A stretch of DNA of 64,000 nucleotides, taken from positions 142,812 through 206,811 of the forward strand of contig CADBUY010000004.1 in assembly GCA_902797965.1 (NCBI GenBank). The letters are read 5' to 3'. Numbering within the stretch: position 1 is the stretch's first letter; every line of letters begins with the position of its first letter. Below are positions 17,281 to 25,138 of the stretch, one piece after another. The translations under genes were made by a program, and so were the position numbers. The notes under the pieces are model-generated. The model was not told the origin of the DNA. It saw only the letters and a list, made by a program, of their open reading frames with translations, and did no database searches. This stretch comes from an uncultured bacterium. GTDB lineage: Bacteria; Cyanobacteriota; Vampirovibrionia; Gastranaerophilales; Gastranaerophilaceae.

Positions 17281-18027
17281 TTACATAAATATTTTATACA
17301 ATATAACACCTACTGATATGCTGAGATTTAGTGATTCTACTTTGTCCGACATTTCTATTGTAACAGATTTGCCTGATTTTTTTGCATAATTTATTAATTC
17401 GTTGCTTAGACCGCTTGATTCTGTTCCAAACATTATGAGTTGTTTGTCTTTTGATTTGTAATTTTTAAGTAAAACAGTATTTTCTGATCTTGGTAATGTT
17501 GCAACAGGAGTAAAATCTTTGCACATCTTTTTTAATTCACTAAAGTCTTTTATCTCAAAAACTGGTACTTTCCATAAATTACCAACTGTTGCTCTGACAC
17601 ATTTCGGATTATATAAATCAACAGTATCTCCGTATAAAATAACCGCATCAACGTTAAATGCACATGAGGTTCTGATTATTGTTCCCAAATTGCCTGCATC
17701 TTTAATATTTTCAAGTAATACTACGTTGTTGAAAGTTTCTTTCCACTCTGATTTTATTTTTTTTCCGATTGCTATTGATTTTGGTGGTGTTGCAGTTGAT
17801 GATAGCTTTGATAGAACAGCGTCTGTTGTTTCTATTCTGTCAGGATTATTAAATTTATCATAATTTTCAATAACAAACAGTTTTTCTATTTGAACCCCTG
17901 CATTAATTGCTTCTTCTATACACTTATCACCTTCAAGCAAAAATAAACCGCTTTCATCTCGGAATTTTTTTTGCTGGAGTTTAGCAGCTTCTTTAACTAT
18001 TTCGTTATTAACGCTTGTTATTTTCAT
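17281..18027 (-). CDS. TrmH/SpoU-family RNA 2'-O-methyltransferase
   Basis: A SPOUT-fold methyltransferase that methylates a ribose in rRNA or tRNA using SAM. Family motifs are present: motif 1 NLGTIIRTSCAF (about 135), motif 2 MFGTESSGLSNELI (about 200) and motif 3 VESLNLSISVGVILY at the C-terminus. The N-terminal part fits the substrate-binding domain of the RlmB/YsgA type. It is last in an operon with pepP and ppiC (24-bp gap), transcribed leftward. The exact target nucleotide cannot be told from sequence. Confidence 0.88.
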   Translation of the reverse strand: MKITSVNNEIVKEAAKLQQKKFRDESGLFLLEGDKCIEEAINAGVQIEKLFVIENYDKFNNPDRIETTDAVLSKLSSTATPPKSIAIGKKIKSEWKETFNNVVLLENIKDAGNLGTIIRTSCAFNVDAVILYGDTVDLYNPKCVRATVGNLWKVPVFEIKDFSELKKMCKDFTPVATLPRSENTVLLKNYKSKDKQLIMFGTESSGLSNELINYAKKSGKSVTIEMSDKVESLNLSISVGVILYKIFM

Positions 18028-18051
18028 ATCAGGTTAAGTCCTTTGTGAATT

Positions 18052-19557
18052 TTACAACAGTTTAAACTCTTTCAGCCATTCTTGTTCTTGTTCATCAAGT
18101 AAGCTGAAATCAATCAACTTACTTTCGTATCCCATTTTAACAAATGAGCAAATCCTGCCGTCTTTCATATAGCATGAATTTTCTAATCTTATCCCGAAGT
18201 GGTCAGCATTATATAACCCAGGTTCAATAGTGAAACACATGCCGTCTTTAATCTTTGTTTCCGCTATTTTATTCTGAGATAAATTTGGCGGTGCTTCGTG
18301 AACATTTATGCCAATACCATGTCCGAGTCCATGATTGAATTTGAAACCATATTCGGAATATTCATTTAAAAGTTTATGAGCAAGAGAATCTATATCCTTG
18401 CCAATTGCCGGTCTTGGTTTGTAGTTGTAACAATTTAAGAATGCTTTAAGAACCAGAGTGTAGATAATTTTTTGTAAGTCATTTGGAGTTCCTTTTACAA
18501 AAACTCTTGTAATGTCTGTGGCAAGTCCGCTTTCATAGTATGCACCGCAATCTATCAATACTAAATCGCCGTTTTTTAAAATTACGTTTTTATCGTTTTT
18601 GGAATAATGTGCAAGTGCAGAATTCTTATTTATTGCAACAATGGAATTAAAGCTTAGTGATTTAGCTCCAAACTGTAAGAATTTAGCTTCCAGTGTTTTT
18701 GCAATATCGTATTCCGAAAGATTGTCGTGAGTTTCTATGTATTCTCGTATTGCAGATACAGCTAAATCTGTTCTTTCAAAAGCTTTTTTGTATGCGCTAA
18801 TCTCCGCTTCTGATTTTACAGACTTCATCGTCTTAATCTCAGAAGTTCTGTGTATAGGTTTTTTAATTAAACTAAAATCGTGAGCATTAATATTAGCTTT
18901 ATCCACAAAAATTCTGTCACCAAATTCACTTAAAAACATATCGCATTCTTCGTCATTTTTGAAAAGAATTCTGTTTTGACCATTTATATATAGTTTAGAC
19001 CAAATTTTTGATGTGTTATTTTTAGTAAAATCTCTTAAACCGGTAAGATATGAAACTTCTTCCAGATTTGATACAAAGGTTGAGTCAGCTTCATATTTAA
19101 CAGGTTCAAAAGCTTTCTCTGTATATATTGAATGTTTTTCCGTAAAATCATTTATAGGGTCTTTATCTAATAATTTTACATTATAATTCTTAAAGCCTTC
19201 CAGTCTTGCTTGAGAAACCTTTTTTGATACAATACCCAATATTTTGCTTTCTGCTCTATCCTGTGCAATTATGTTTCTGATTTCATCATCTTGCTTTTGT
19301 CCGATTTGAAGTTTAACAACAGTTATTCCTTCTTTAACTTCCTTATCAGCTTGTATATGATACCTGCCATCCACAAAAAGGTATATATTATCTTTGGTAA
19401 TCAGCGCATCACCTGTTGAACCGGAAAAACCTGTAAGAGTGTATCTGGCATTTTCAGATAATTCAGGATACTCGACTAAATACTTATTGGTGCTATTTAC
19501 CAATAAGTAGTCAATGCCATTGTCTGTAAGGATTTGAGAAGTATTAATATCGGTCAC
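18052..19557 (-). CDS. pepP: Xaa-Pro aminopeptidase (M24B)
   Basis: Removes N-terminal residues preceding proline; a dinuclear-metal peptidase. The N-terminal creatinase-type domain is followed by the pita-bread catalytic domain. All five metal ligands are recognisable: Asp in VLIDCGAYYES, Asp in GLATDITRVF, His in HGLGHGIGINVHE, Glu in TIEPGLYN and Glu in GIRLENSCY. Length (501) is normal for the two-domain form. It lies between ppiC (6-bp gap) and the TrmH-type gene in one transcription unit. A second peptidase role in dipeptide turnover is possible. Confidence 0.92.
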   Translation of the reverse strand: MTDINTSQILTDNGIDYLLVNSTNKYLVEYPELSENARYTLTGFSGSTGDALITKDNIYLFVDGRYHIQADKEVKEGITVVKLQIGQKQDDEIRNIIAQDRAESKILGIVSKKVSQARLEGFKNYNVKLLDKDPINDFTEKHSIYTEKAFEPVKYEADSTFVSNLEEVSYLTGLRDFTKNNTSKIWSKLYINGQNRILFKNDEECDMFLSEFGDRIFVDKANINAHDFSLIKKPIHRTSEIKTMKSVKSEAEISAYKKAFERTDLAVSAIREYIETHDNLSEYDIAKTLEAKFLQFGAKSLSFNSIVAINKNSALAHYSKNDKNVILKNGDLVLIDCGAYYESGLATDITRVFVKGTPNDLQKIIYTLVLKAFLNCYNYKPRPAIGKDIDSLAHKLLNEYSEYGFKFNHGLGHGIGINVHEAPPNLSQNKIAETKIKDGMCFTIEPGLYNADHFGIRLENSCYMKDGRICSFVKMGYESKLIDFSLLDEQEQEWLKEFKLL

Positions 19558-19563
19558 TTTCTA

Positions 19564-19845
19564 CTAATCTTCCTTAGTGTCTGTTAATTTAATTAAATGC
19601 CAGCCAAATTGTGTTTCAACAGGTTCTGAAACTTCCCCTTTCTTTAGGGCAAATGCTGCATCTTCAAATGGCTTAACCATCATGCCTCTGCCAAACCAGC
19701 GAAGATCACCGCCATCCCTTTTAGACGGACATTTAGAATATTCTTTTGCCAAATCTTCAAACGCAACACCGTTATTAATGTCTAATAATAAACTTTCCGC
19801 TTCTTCTTTTGTGTCTACCAATATGTGACTTGCTCTGATTTTCAT
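19564..19845 (-). CDS. Parvulin-type peptidyl-prolyl isomerase
   Basis: A 93-residue stand-alone rotamase domain (PpiC family) with no signal peptide, hence cytoplasmic. Motifs: RASHILVDTKEEAE at the N-terminus, FEDLAKEYSKCPSKRDGGDLRWFGRG in the centre, and PVETQFGWHLIKL at the end. It catalyses cis-trans isomerisation of prolyl bonds. It is the first gene of the operon with pepP, so proline handling is a shared theme. The ATG has an AGGAG ribosome site. Confidence 0.93.
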   Translation of the reverse strand: MKIRASHILVDTKEEAESLLLDINNGVAFEDLAKEYSKCPSKRDGGDLRWFGRGMMVKPFEDAAFALKKGEVSEPVETQFGWHLIKLTDTKED

Positions 19846-20197
19846 ATTGTTCTCCTAATTTATTTTCTTATATTATATTTAGAAGTATAGCACAAAAAAA
19901 TATGCCTTTATTAATGATAAATTTTAGGGTTAATATAGTTTAATTGCGTTAATCAGTTTGTACGCCAGTTGTAATTTTTTATTGTCAAAGCTAACAAGTG
20001 TGTTTTTGGTATTATTCAGCAATTTATTCCTTTCCTGTTAATGCTCAAAATCAAATAATTCAGCTATTTATACATTTAGGGCTTGCACCATCTTTTCAAT
20101 CTTTTCCGGCTGTGGAAAGTGCATTCCGCACTCTTTCTTTTTATCCAAAAGTATTAAAGATTATTTATATCTAATTCTAAAGTATTAATTCTGAGGG
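19846..20197. other. Gene-free stretch upstream of ppiC
   Basis: No supported coding frame. AT-rich promoter region of the ppiC operon, then unremarkable sequence with one weak hairpin (AAAGTGC/GCACT..TTT near 20115-20138) followed by a T-rich tract. The next feature is a strong rightward promoter at 20198. Confidence 0.5.
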
Positions 20198-20225
20198 TTG
20201 ACTTTTGTAAAAGATGATATATAAT
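20198..20225 (+). promoter_or_regulatory. Strong promoter of a candidate small RNA
   Basis: TTGACT, a 16-bp spacer, then TATAAT. It is the closest match to the housekeeping consensus that I noticed in the gene-free stretches, and it is not followed by a convincing ORF. Confidence 0.65.
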
Positions 20226-20231
20226 GTATAT

Positions 20232-20310
20232 ATACACAGTTGAATTATAAATAGAAGAGAAAGATTGAATAAGCTCCTTGCGGTATATGGCTTGGAGCTT
20301 TATTTTTTTG
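20232..20310 (+). ncRNA. Candidate small RNA (about 80 nt)
   Basis: Bounded by the promoter at 20198-20225 and an intrinsic terminator (AAGCTCC, 16-base loop, GGAGCTT, then TATTTTTTT). The only frame inside is 16 codons from a TTG at 20265 with a purine-rich stretch before it, so a tiny peptide is an alternative. Function unknown. Confidence 0.5.
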
Positions 20311-20341
20311 ATTAATAGTAGTATTTGAGATGCAATTATTT

Positions 20342-20376
20342 TCCCTCCCTTGTGGGGGAGGGAGTAAGGGTGGGGG
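20342..20376. repeat. REP-like G/C-rich palindrome
   Basis: CCCTCCC/GGGAGGG hairpin followed by TAAGGGTGGGGG, the same architecture as the repeats at 12592, 44482 and 46849. It is followed to 20460 by more C-rich and G-rich tracts of the same type. Confidence 0.65.
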
Positions 20377-20476
20377 AGATTTGTATAAAAAGAAAAAAAT
20401 ATCCCCCTCTTAAATTCTTCCCGAGTGGAGGACATAATTTCCCCTATTAAAAGGAGGAACAAATTTTCACACTCTA

Positions 20477-20613
20477 ATGAGCTTGCGGAAAAATTAAAAT
20501 TTTTCTCGCAATCTTCATAGAACGGTTTCAATGCGGGTTGTGTGCTATCCCGCACACGACCCGCATTTCACACACTTTAGGTCGTGTTTGAAAAAGTTCG
20601 AAAAATTGTCATT
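20477..20613 (+). repeat. MITE-like three-hairpin element, copy A (3' end lost)
   Basis: Nearly identical over about 135 bp to copy C (39122) and, in reverse, to copy B (27698). Hairpin 1 is GAGCTTGCG.../CGCAATCTT. Hairpin 2 has a 14-bp stem (TGCGGGTTGTGTGC with GCACACGACCCGCA) and loop TATCCC. Only the 5' arm of hairpin 3 remains; the copy then runs straight into a promoter-like motif. Confidence 0.85.
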
Positions 20614-20618
20614 TATAT

Positions 20619-20632
20619 ACTTTATATATACA
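20619..20632 (+). promoter_or_regulatory. ACTTTATATATACA promoter-like motif
   Basis: Same core as upstream of the orphan genes ending at 9464, 32184 and 44375. It directly follows copy A of the three-hairpin element and precedes the gene at 20726, implying a leader of about 90 nt. Confidence 0.45.
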
Positions 20633-20725
20633 TAAGAGGTAAATAAAGAGAGATATAAATAATCATTACTATTTACCCGTTTATTTATCAAAGAAAGAGT
20701 ATAAGATTTATAAGGAGTATTTATT

Positions 20726-20977
20726 ATGACAATCGGAGCAAGAGAATTTATCGACAAGCTATTAGTTGAAAAGTATTCAAATACACAAGTTGAAAACCAT
20801 GATGCGAATGCATTAGAATCAAAGGTAAGTGCTGATGATATGATGTACGCAATGAACACATCTGCAGCTAATTTTAAAACAATGCTGGCTTTGAATAAAA
20901 GATTAACAAGCGTTTGCTATGGTGTAGTTTCAAAATCGGCTAAGTATGTATCTACGGAAGATTTTGCCAAAGCTTAA
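20726..20977 (+). CDS. Small orphan protein (83 aa)
   Basis: Begins with ATG behind a good AAGGAG ribosome site. The sequence MTIGAREFIDKLLVEKYSNT and onward is soluble and mostly helical, with no signal peptide and no recognised family. A terminator follows at 21018, so it is a monocistronic unit with the promoter-like motif at 20619. Its clear expression signals make it a real gene even though the function is unknown. Confidence 0.75.
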   Translation: MTIGAREFIDKLLVEKYSNTQVENHDANALESKVSADDMMYAMNTSAANFKTMLALNKRLTSVCYGVVSKSAKYVSTEDFAKA

Positions 20978-21017
20978 ACCAGTTTTTTAAACCGACTATA
21001 ATAAATATTCCATATAG

Positions 21018-21057
21018 TTTGCTCAGAATATATTGTTCTGAGCAAATTTGTTTTTAT
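21018..21057 (+). terminator. Terminator after the 83-aa gene
   Basis: Perfect 11-bp stem TTTGCTCAGAA/TTCTGAGCAAA followed by TTTGTTTTTATT. Confidence 0.9.
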
Positions 21058-21073
21058 TGTGTATAATTATTTT

Positions 21074-22036
21074 ATGGCAGTTTACTTTTTTTATGGGGAA
21101 GAAGATTTTAATATCGACTTGGAGTTGGATTCTATGCGTTCTAAATTGAATCCTGATTTTTTGTCTATGAGTTATCAACTTCTTGATGCTCCGGATTATC
21201 AGGCGTTAATTAATGCAATAAGAACGACTCCAATGATGTTTGGTAATATGTTGATTGTGGTTGATGCTGGTGATTATTTCTTTGATAAAAAGAAAAAAAG
21301 CTGGTTTGATGATGGTGAATTAGCTGATATAGAAGAGGCATTAAACAATGTTGCGGATAGTTTGGATGTTGTATTTACCGTAAAAATTCCTCGTGGCGAA
21401 AATAAAAAAATTGATACAAGACGTAAGCTGTTTAAAATACTTAATAAGCACAATTCAAAAGAATTTGCTCCATTTGTGACATACAAACCTGAACTTATTC
21501 TCGATTGGATAAAAAAGCGAGCTAAAACTAAAGGTTTGTCTATTGATAACGATGCTGCGATGCTCATGATAGAGCAAATCGGAAATGAATTAAGATTGTT
21601 TGACGAAGAGTTAGATAAACTTATGCTTATTGCTTACCCTCAAAAATCTATAAAAAAAGAACATGTGGAACAAATATGTATATCGACAGAAAATGTGTTT
21701 AATATTATCAAGTCAATTATAAGCAATGATAAGGGTAAGGCATTATTAGAGTATAAAAAATTGCTTGATGTAAAATATCCGCTTGAAATTTTGAGTGTGG
21801 TTCAAACAATGCTAAGGCAATATATAATTGTAAAATCAGTTTCTTCAGAGTCTGATGTTGTTAAAATGGCAGGTGTTAGTCCTAACAGAGTATTTGTATT
21901 AAAGCGAGATGTTAAAAATGTAAATTTGCGTGATTTGGTGCGTTTAAAAACAAATTTATATGAAGCGGAATGTAGGATAAAATCAGGGCAATCATTAAAT
22001 CCTGAAGCGGAGGTAGAGTATGCGCTTATCAGATAA
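21074..22036 (+). CDS. holA: DNA polymerase III delta subunit
   Basis: Clamp-loader delta subunit that opens the sliding clamp. Starting at the ATG at 21074 gives MAVYFFYGEEDFNIDLEL, which is the family N-terminus; a GTG 15 bp earlier is less likely. Other family signs are ADSLDVVFTVKIPRG, the FVTYKPELILDWIKKRA region, IEQIGNELRLFDEELDKLML and VFNIIKSIISNDKGKAL. No ribosome site precedes it; a TATAAT ends 6 bp before the ATG, so the message may be leaderless. It overlaps holB by 17 bp, consistent with one clamp-loader operon. Confidence 0.88.
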   Translation: MAVYFFYGEEDFNIDLELDSMRSKLNPDFLSMSYQLLDAPDYQALINAIRTTPMMFGNMLIVVDAGDYFFDKKKKSWFDDGELADIEEALNNVADSLDVVFTVKIPRGENKKIDTRRKLFKILNKHNSKEFAPFVTYKPELILDWIKKRAKTKGLSIDNDAAMLMIEQIGNELRLFDEELDKLMLIAYPQKSIKKEHVEQICISTENVFNIIKSIISNDKGKALLEYKKLLDVKYPLEILSVVQTMLRQYIIVKSVSSESDVVKMAGVSPNRVFVLKRDVKNVNLRDLVRLKTNLYEAECRIKSGQSLNPEAEVEYALIR

Positions 22037-22865
22037 ATATCCGTTTCTTACTAATTATTTTGAACAGGCTGTTTCTGCAAAAAATCGTCCTCTGCCTCAA
22101 AGTATATTATTTTATGGCGGTGATTTGAATGCTCAGTATGTTTTAGCGCAAGAAATCGCAAGATTGTTAAATTGTAAGCAAGATAAGTCTGATGATTGTG
22201 AGTGCCTTAATTGTAAATGGATAAATGATGGAACTCACCCTGCTGTAATGACTATATCAAGAGTTGATAATAAGCCTGAAAATGATGATTCAAAGACGGT
22301 AATATCTGTAAAACAATCCCAGATGATTAAAGAGATGCTTGTTTCATCTTCTGAGTTTCATCGGGTATTCATATTTTGTGACAGAGATGATGACGGTAAT
22401 ATTTTAGGACTAAATCATGATAATTTTCAGGATGCTACCGCAAATTCTTTATTAAAAATTATTGAAGAGCCGCATTCCGGTGTTACGTTTATTTTCTTAA
22501 CAAGATATATAGATGATGTTTTATCTACTATTATATCTCGTTCACAGTGTTTCTTTGTTCCGTCAAAAAATGAAGTTTCTTTTGATTATTCTGATATTGA
22601 AGGTATATTTACTGATTATTATAACTTTGAAAGAAATGACGTGTTTTATATATCTCAGCGTTTACAGGACCTTGCAAAAGATATATCTTCCGAAAAAGTC
22701 CTTTCAGCAATTCAAAATTATATGCTTTTTCTTTTAAAATCAAATCCAAAGAATACAGAACTGATTAAACATATTAAGATTGTAGAAAATGCGTCTTCTC
22801 AGGTAAAAGATGGGTTAAAGCCGTCCGGTATTTTTGACGATTTGTGTTTAAAGCTGATAAAATAG
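22020..22865 (+). CDS. holB: DNA polymerase III delta' subunit-like ATPase
   Basis: Clamp-loader delta' subunit (281 residues). The position of the P-loop reads GGDLNAQYVLAQEIA and lacks the GKT/S, as in other delta' proteins that no longer hydrolyse ATP. A CECLNC pair with an earlier Cys forms the usual zinc site. IEEPHSGVTFIFLT and the TIISRSQCF motif (sensor/arginine-finger SRx) identify the family. It starts inside holA behind GGAGG. At 281 residues it is short, with a reduced C-terminal collar domain. Confidence 0.88.
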   Translation: MRLSDKYPFLTNYFEQAVSAKNRPLPQSILFYGGDLNAQYVLAQEIARLLNCKQDKSDDCECLNCKWINDGTHPAVMTISRVDNKPENDDSKTVISVKQSQMIKEMLVSSSEFHRVFIFCDRDDDGNILGLNHDNFQDATANSLLKIIEEPHSGVTFIFLTRYIDDVLSTIISRSQCFFVPSKNEVSFDYSDIEGIFTDYYNFERNDVFYISQRLQDLAKDISSEKVLSAIQNYMLFLLKSNPKNTELIKHIKIVENASSQVKDGLKPSGIFDDLCLKLIK

Positions 22866-22951
22866 TATTTTATCAGGCACTTTACATTTAAATCTGCTTG
22901 TTTTAAAATGATTACAGTTACACAATTGCTATGAAGGTGGTGAAAATATAA

Positions 22952-23125
22952 ATGGCAGAAGTTAAAGTTGGCGAAAACGAAAGTATCGAAAGCGCTTTAA
23001 GAAGATTCAAAAAGAAAATTCAAAAAGCAGGTATCTTATCAGAAGTAAAAAAACGTGAAAGATATGAAAAGCCAAGCGTAAAGAGAAAACGCAAATCAGA
23101 AGCAGCTCGTAAGCGTAAGGTATAG
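22952..23125 (+). CDS. rpsU: 30S ribosomal protein S21
   Basis: A 57-residue very basic protein: [20 protein letters not shown], then [20 protein letters not shown] and a Lys/Arg-rich tail ending RKRKV. These are the hallmarks of S21, which binds near the 3' end of 16S rRNA and helps initiation. It has an AAGGTGG ribosome site and a strong terminator right after, so it is monocistronic. Confidence 0.97.
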   Translation: MAEVKVGENESIESALRRFKKKIQKAGILSEVKKRERYEKPSVKRKRKSEAARKRKV

Positions 23126-23140
23126 AAGATATTTAGAAAT

Positions 23141-23180
23141 AATGGCGGATTTGATAAAATCAAATCCGCCATTATTTTTT
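23141..23180 (+). terminator. Terminator after rpsU
   Basis: Perfect 15-bp stem AATGGCGGATTTGAT/ATCAAATCCGCCATT with a 3-base loop followed by ATTTTTT. Confidence 0.95.
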
Positions 23181-23218
23181 ATATTATTAGTTCGGTTTAA
23201 ATCACCTTATGCAATAAT

Positions 23219-23243
23219 ATTTACCCCTATTTACCCCCTATCC
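23219..23243 (-). repeat. GGGGTAAAT repeat at the FAD-oxidoreductase stop codon
   Basis: Two units of GGGGTAAAT in tandem on the minus strand, the first joined to the TAG stop codon of the gene that ends at 23238. One of several such sites at gene ends in this window. Confidence 0.7.
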
Positions 23244-24614
23244 TCTCGCACAGATTGTTTGAGCAACGTAAACTCCTGATGCTGAAGCCTGAATTAATCC
23301 TCTTGTTACACCGGCACCATCACCGATTGTGAACAGATTTTTGACGCCCTCTGTTTCAAGCTCGTTGCTTAATTTAACACGAGCAGAATAGAATTTAACT
23401 TCAATACCGTAGAGTAGTGTGTATCTTGATGCTGTGCCGGGTGCAATCTTATCAAGAGCAAATAACATTTCAATAATGCTCTTCATTTGTCTATAAGGTA
23501 TTACAAGGCTTAAATCTCCGGGTGTCGCACAAGTAAGTGTTGGAGTAATTATGCTTGATTTAATTCTGTCCGGAGTAGAGCGTCTGCCATCAAGCAAGTC
23601 ACCAAATCTTTGAACCAAAATTCCGCCTGCAAGCATATTAGCAAGGCTTGCAATATGTTGACCGTATGCTATAGGTTCTTTAAAAGGTTCTGTAAACTTT
23701 TTGCTTACAAGAAGTGCAAAGTTTGTGTTATTTGTTTTTATGTTTGCGTAGCTGTGACCGTTTACTGTTGCTATGCCGTTATAATTTTCCTGAACAACTT
23801 CTCCGTTAGGGTTCATACAGAATGTACGAACTTCATCGCCAAATGTTGGTGAGTGATATACAAGTTTTGATTCATATAATTTGTCGGTTAAAGGTGCAAA
23901 AACAGGAGCCGGTAGCTCTACACGAACACCAACATCAACTGCATTGTTTACCATGCCGATTTTGTTCTTCGCAAACTCGTGAGTGAGCCAGTCTGCTCCC
24001 TCTCTACCCGGAGCGATAATTGTGTATTCAGCTTTTATCGTATCGCCATTATCAAGTTTAATTCCTTTTACTTGTTCGCATTCTACTATTAAACTTTCTG
24101 CACGAACATTATTAAGAATTGTAATTCTTTCATCCAGATAATCCTGCATGTGTTTTAGTACATCTAAACTTCTTTCAGTGCCAAGATGTCTTACAGGAGA
24201 ATGAACAAGTTTTAGTTCTGCAAGAACAGCCTGTCTTTCAATATCCCTAAATACTTCCATATCCGTTCCGAATACTTCATCTGTAGCACCATGTTCCAGG
24301 TACATGTCATCAGCGTACTTAATTAATTCTTCTACTTTTGTTCTTGGCATATAATCAACTAAATGCCCGCCAACATCAGGTGTAAGAGTAAGTTTCCCGT
24401 CAGAAAAAGCCCCTGCACCTCCCCATCCGCAAAGAAGACCGCAGCGTTTGCAATTTACACATTTAGCAGCACCCTCTCTAATTGGACATTTCCTTTTTTC
24501 AATTTTTTGTCCTTTTTCAATAAGGATAACTTTCCACTCAGGTTTTAATTTAACTATTTCCAAAGCAGAAAATATTCCTGCAGGTCCTGCACCAATAATT
24601 GCAACATTATACAT
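23238..24614 (-). CDS. FAD-dependent oxidoreductase (COG2509-type)
   Basis: A 458-residue flavoprotein. The N-terminal Rossmann motif is IIGAGPAGIFSALEI. It is followed by a cysteine-rich stretch (CPIREGAAKCVNCKRCGLLC) that could hold a metal or iron-sulfur cluster, then GWGGAGAFSDGKL. The C-terminal FAD contact is FTIGDGAGVTRGLIQASASG. The family is known as uncharacterised FAD-dependent dehydrogenases, distantly related to geranylgeranyl reductase-like enzymes, and the substrate is unknown. The start has a GAGGAG ribosome site. It is monocistronic and is followed by a GGGGTAAAT repeat. Confidence 0.88.
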   Translation of the reverse strand: MYNVAIIGAGPAGIFSALEIVKLKPEWKVILIEKGQKIEKRKCPIREGAAKCVNCKRCGLLCGWGGAGAFSDGKLTLTPDVGGHLVDYMPRTKVEELIKYADDMYLEHGATDEVFGTDMEVFRDIERQAVLAELKLVHSPVRHLGTERSLDVLKHMQDYLDERITILNNVRAESLIVECEQVKGIKLDNGDTIKAEYTIIAPGREGADWLTHEFAKNKIGMVNNAVDVGVRVELPAPVFAPLTDKLYESKLVYHSPTFGDEVRTFCMNPNGEVVQENYNGIATVNGHSYANIKTNNTNFALLVSKKFTEPFKEPIAYGQHIASLANMLAGGILVQRFGDLLDGRRSTPDRIKSSIITPTLTCATPGDLSLVIPYRQMKSIIEMLFALDKIAPGTASRYTLLYGIEVKFYSARVKLSNELETEGVKNLFTIGDGAGVTRGLIQASASGVYVAQTICARG

Positions 24615-24740
24615 TCTTCATACTCCTCAAGGTTTAATTTGCCCGTACATTTTTAGCTTACTTTAAATATAATATATTTACAAGGGGAATTATGTATGTA
24701 TAAAACTATCGTGAGAAAAAAAAATATATTTGCTCCATAA

Positions 24741-24885
24741 AAGAAAAGTTGCTAACGAATGATTAGCAACATTAAATAAACACGAGGATATTAAGAGAGA
24801 GTATAAAAAGTCTTTCTTTAAAAAGTGTTAGCGCTTATTTGCACCTTTACTTTATGTTTTCATTGTTGATATATCTTACTTTATC
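24741..24885 (-). ncRNA. Candidate small RNA, leftward, upstream of gyrA
   Basis: On the minus strand a promoter-like ACTTTATATAAAT (24890-24902) is followed by about 145 nt without an ORF (the only ATG gives M-K-T-stop). It ends in an intrinsic terminator: GTTGCTAA/TTAGCAAC, then TTTTCTTTT. The first transcribed bases (ATGTAAGATAAA) match those after the promoter of the gene at 43188-44375. Function unknown; a degraded gene leader is the alternative. Confidence 0.5.
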
Positions 24886-24890
24886 TTACA

Positions 24891-24902
24891 TTTATATAAA
24901 GT
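24891..24902 (-). promoter_or_regulatory. ACTTTATATAAA promoter-like motif of the candidate sRNA
   Basis: Variant of the motif found upstream of the orphan genes at 7539, 20726, 30343 and 43188. Confidence 0.4.
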
Positions 24903-25138
24903 ATTTCAGTTTTTAGAAATTGCTTTTTTTTAAACAGATTTTTTATAATTGTTACAGAACTTAAAACTGTATTTAGTCTTGATTTAAAGAGTATATATTC
25001 TATGTGCAATAAGTGTTTACATGCTAATGAAAATGCTTTACATTAAAATTATTTTTATGCTAGTATATAGATGTAGGGGTAAATATCGCTTATTTATAAC
25101 CTTTTTAAGTTAACAATTTGGGGTAGAGGAGAAAGATT

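Noticed and set aside
20154..20859. Two leftward frames in the gene-free region before the 83-aa gene
   Set aside because: They read through REP-like repeats, the three-hairpin element, the candidate sRNA and the real gene; no ribosome sites or family similarity.
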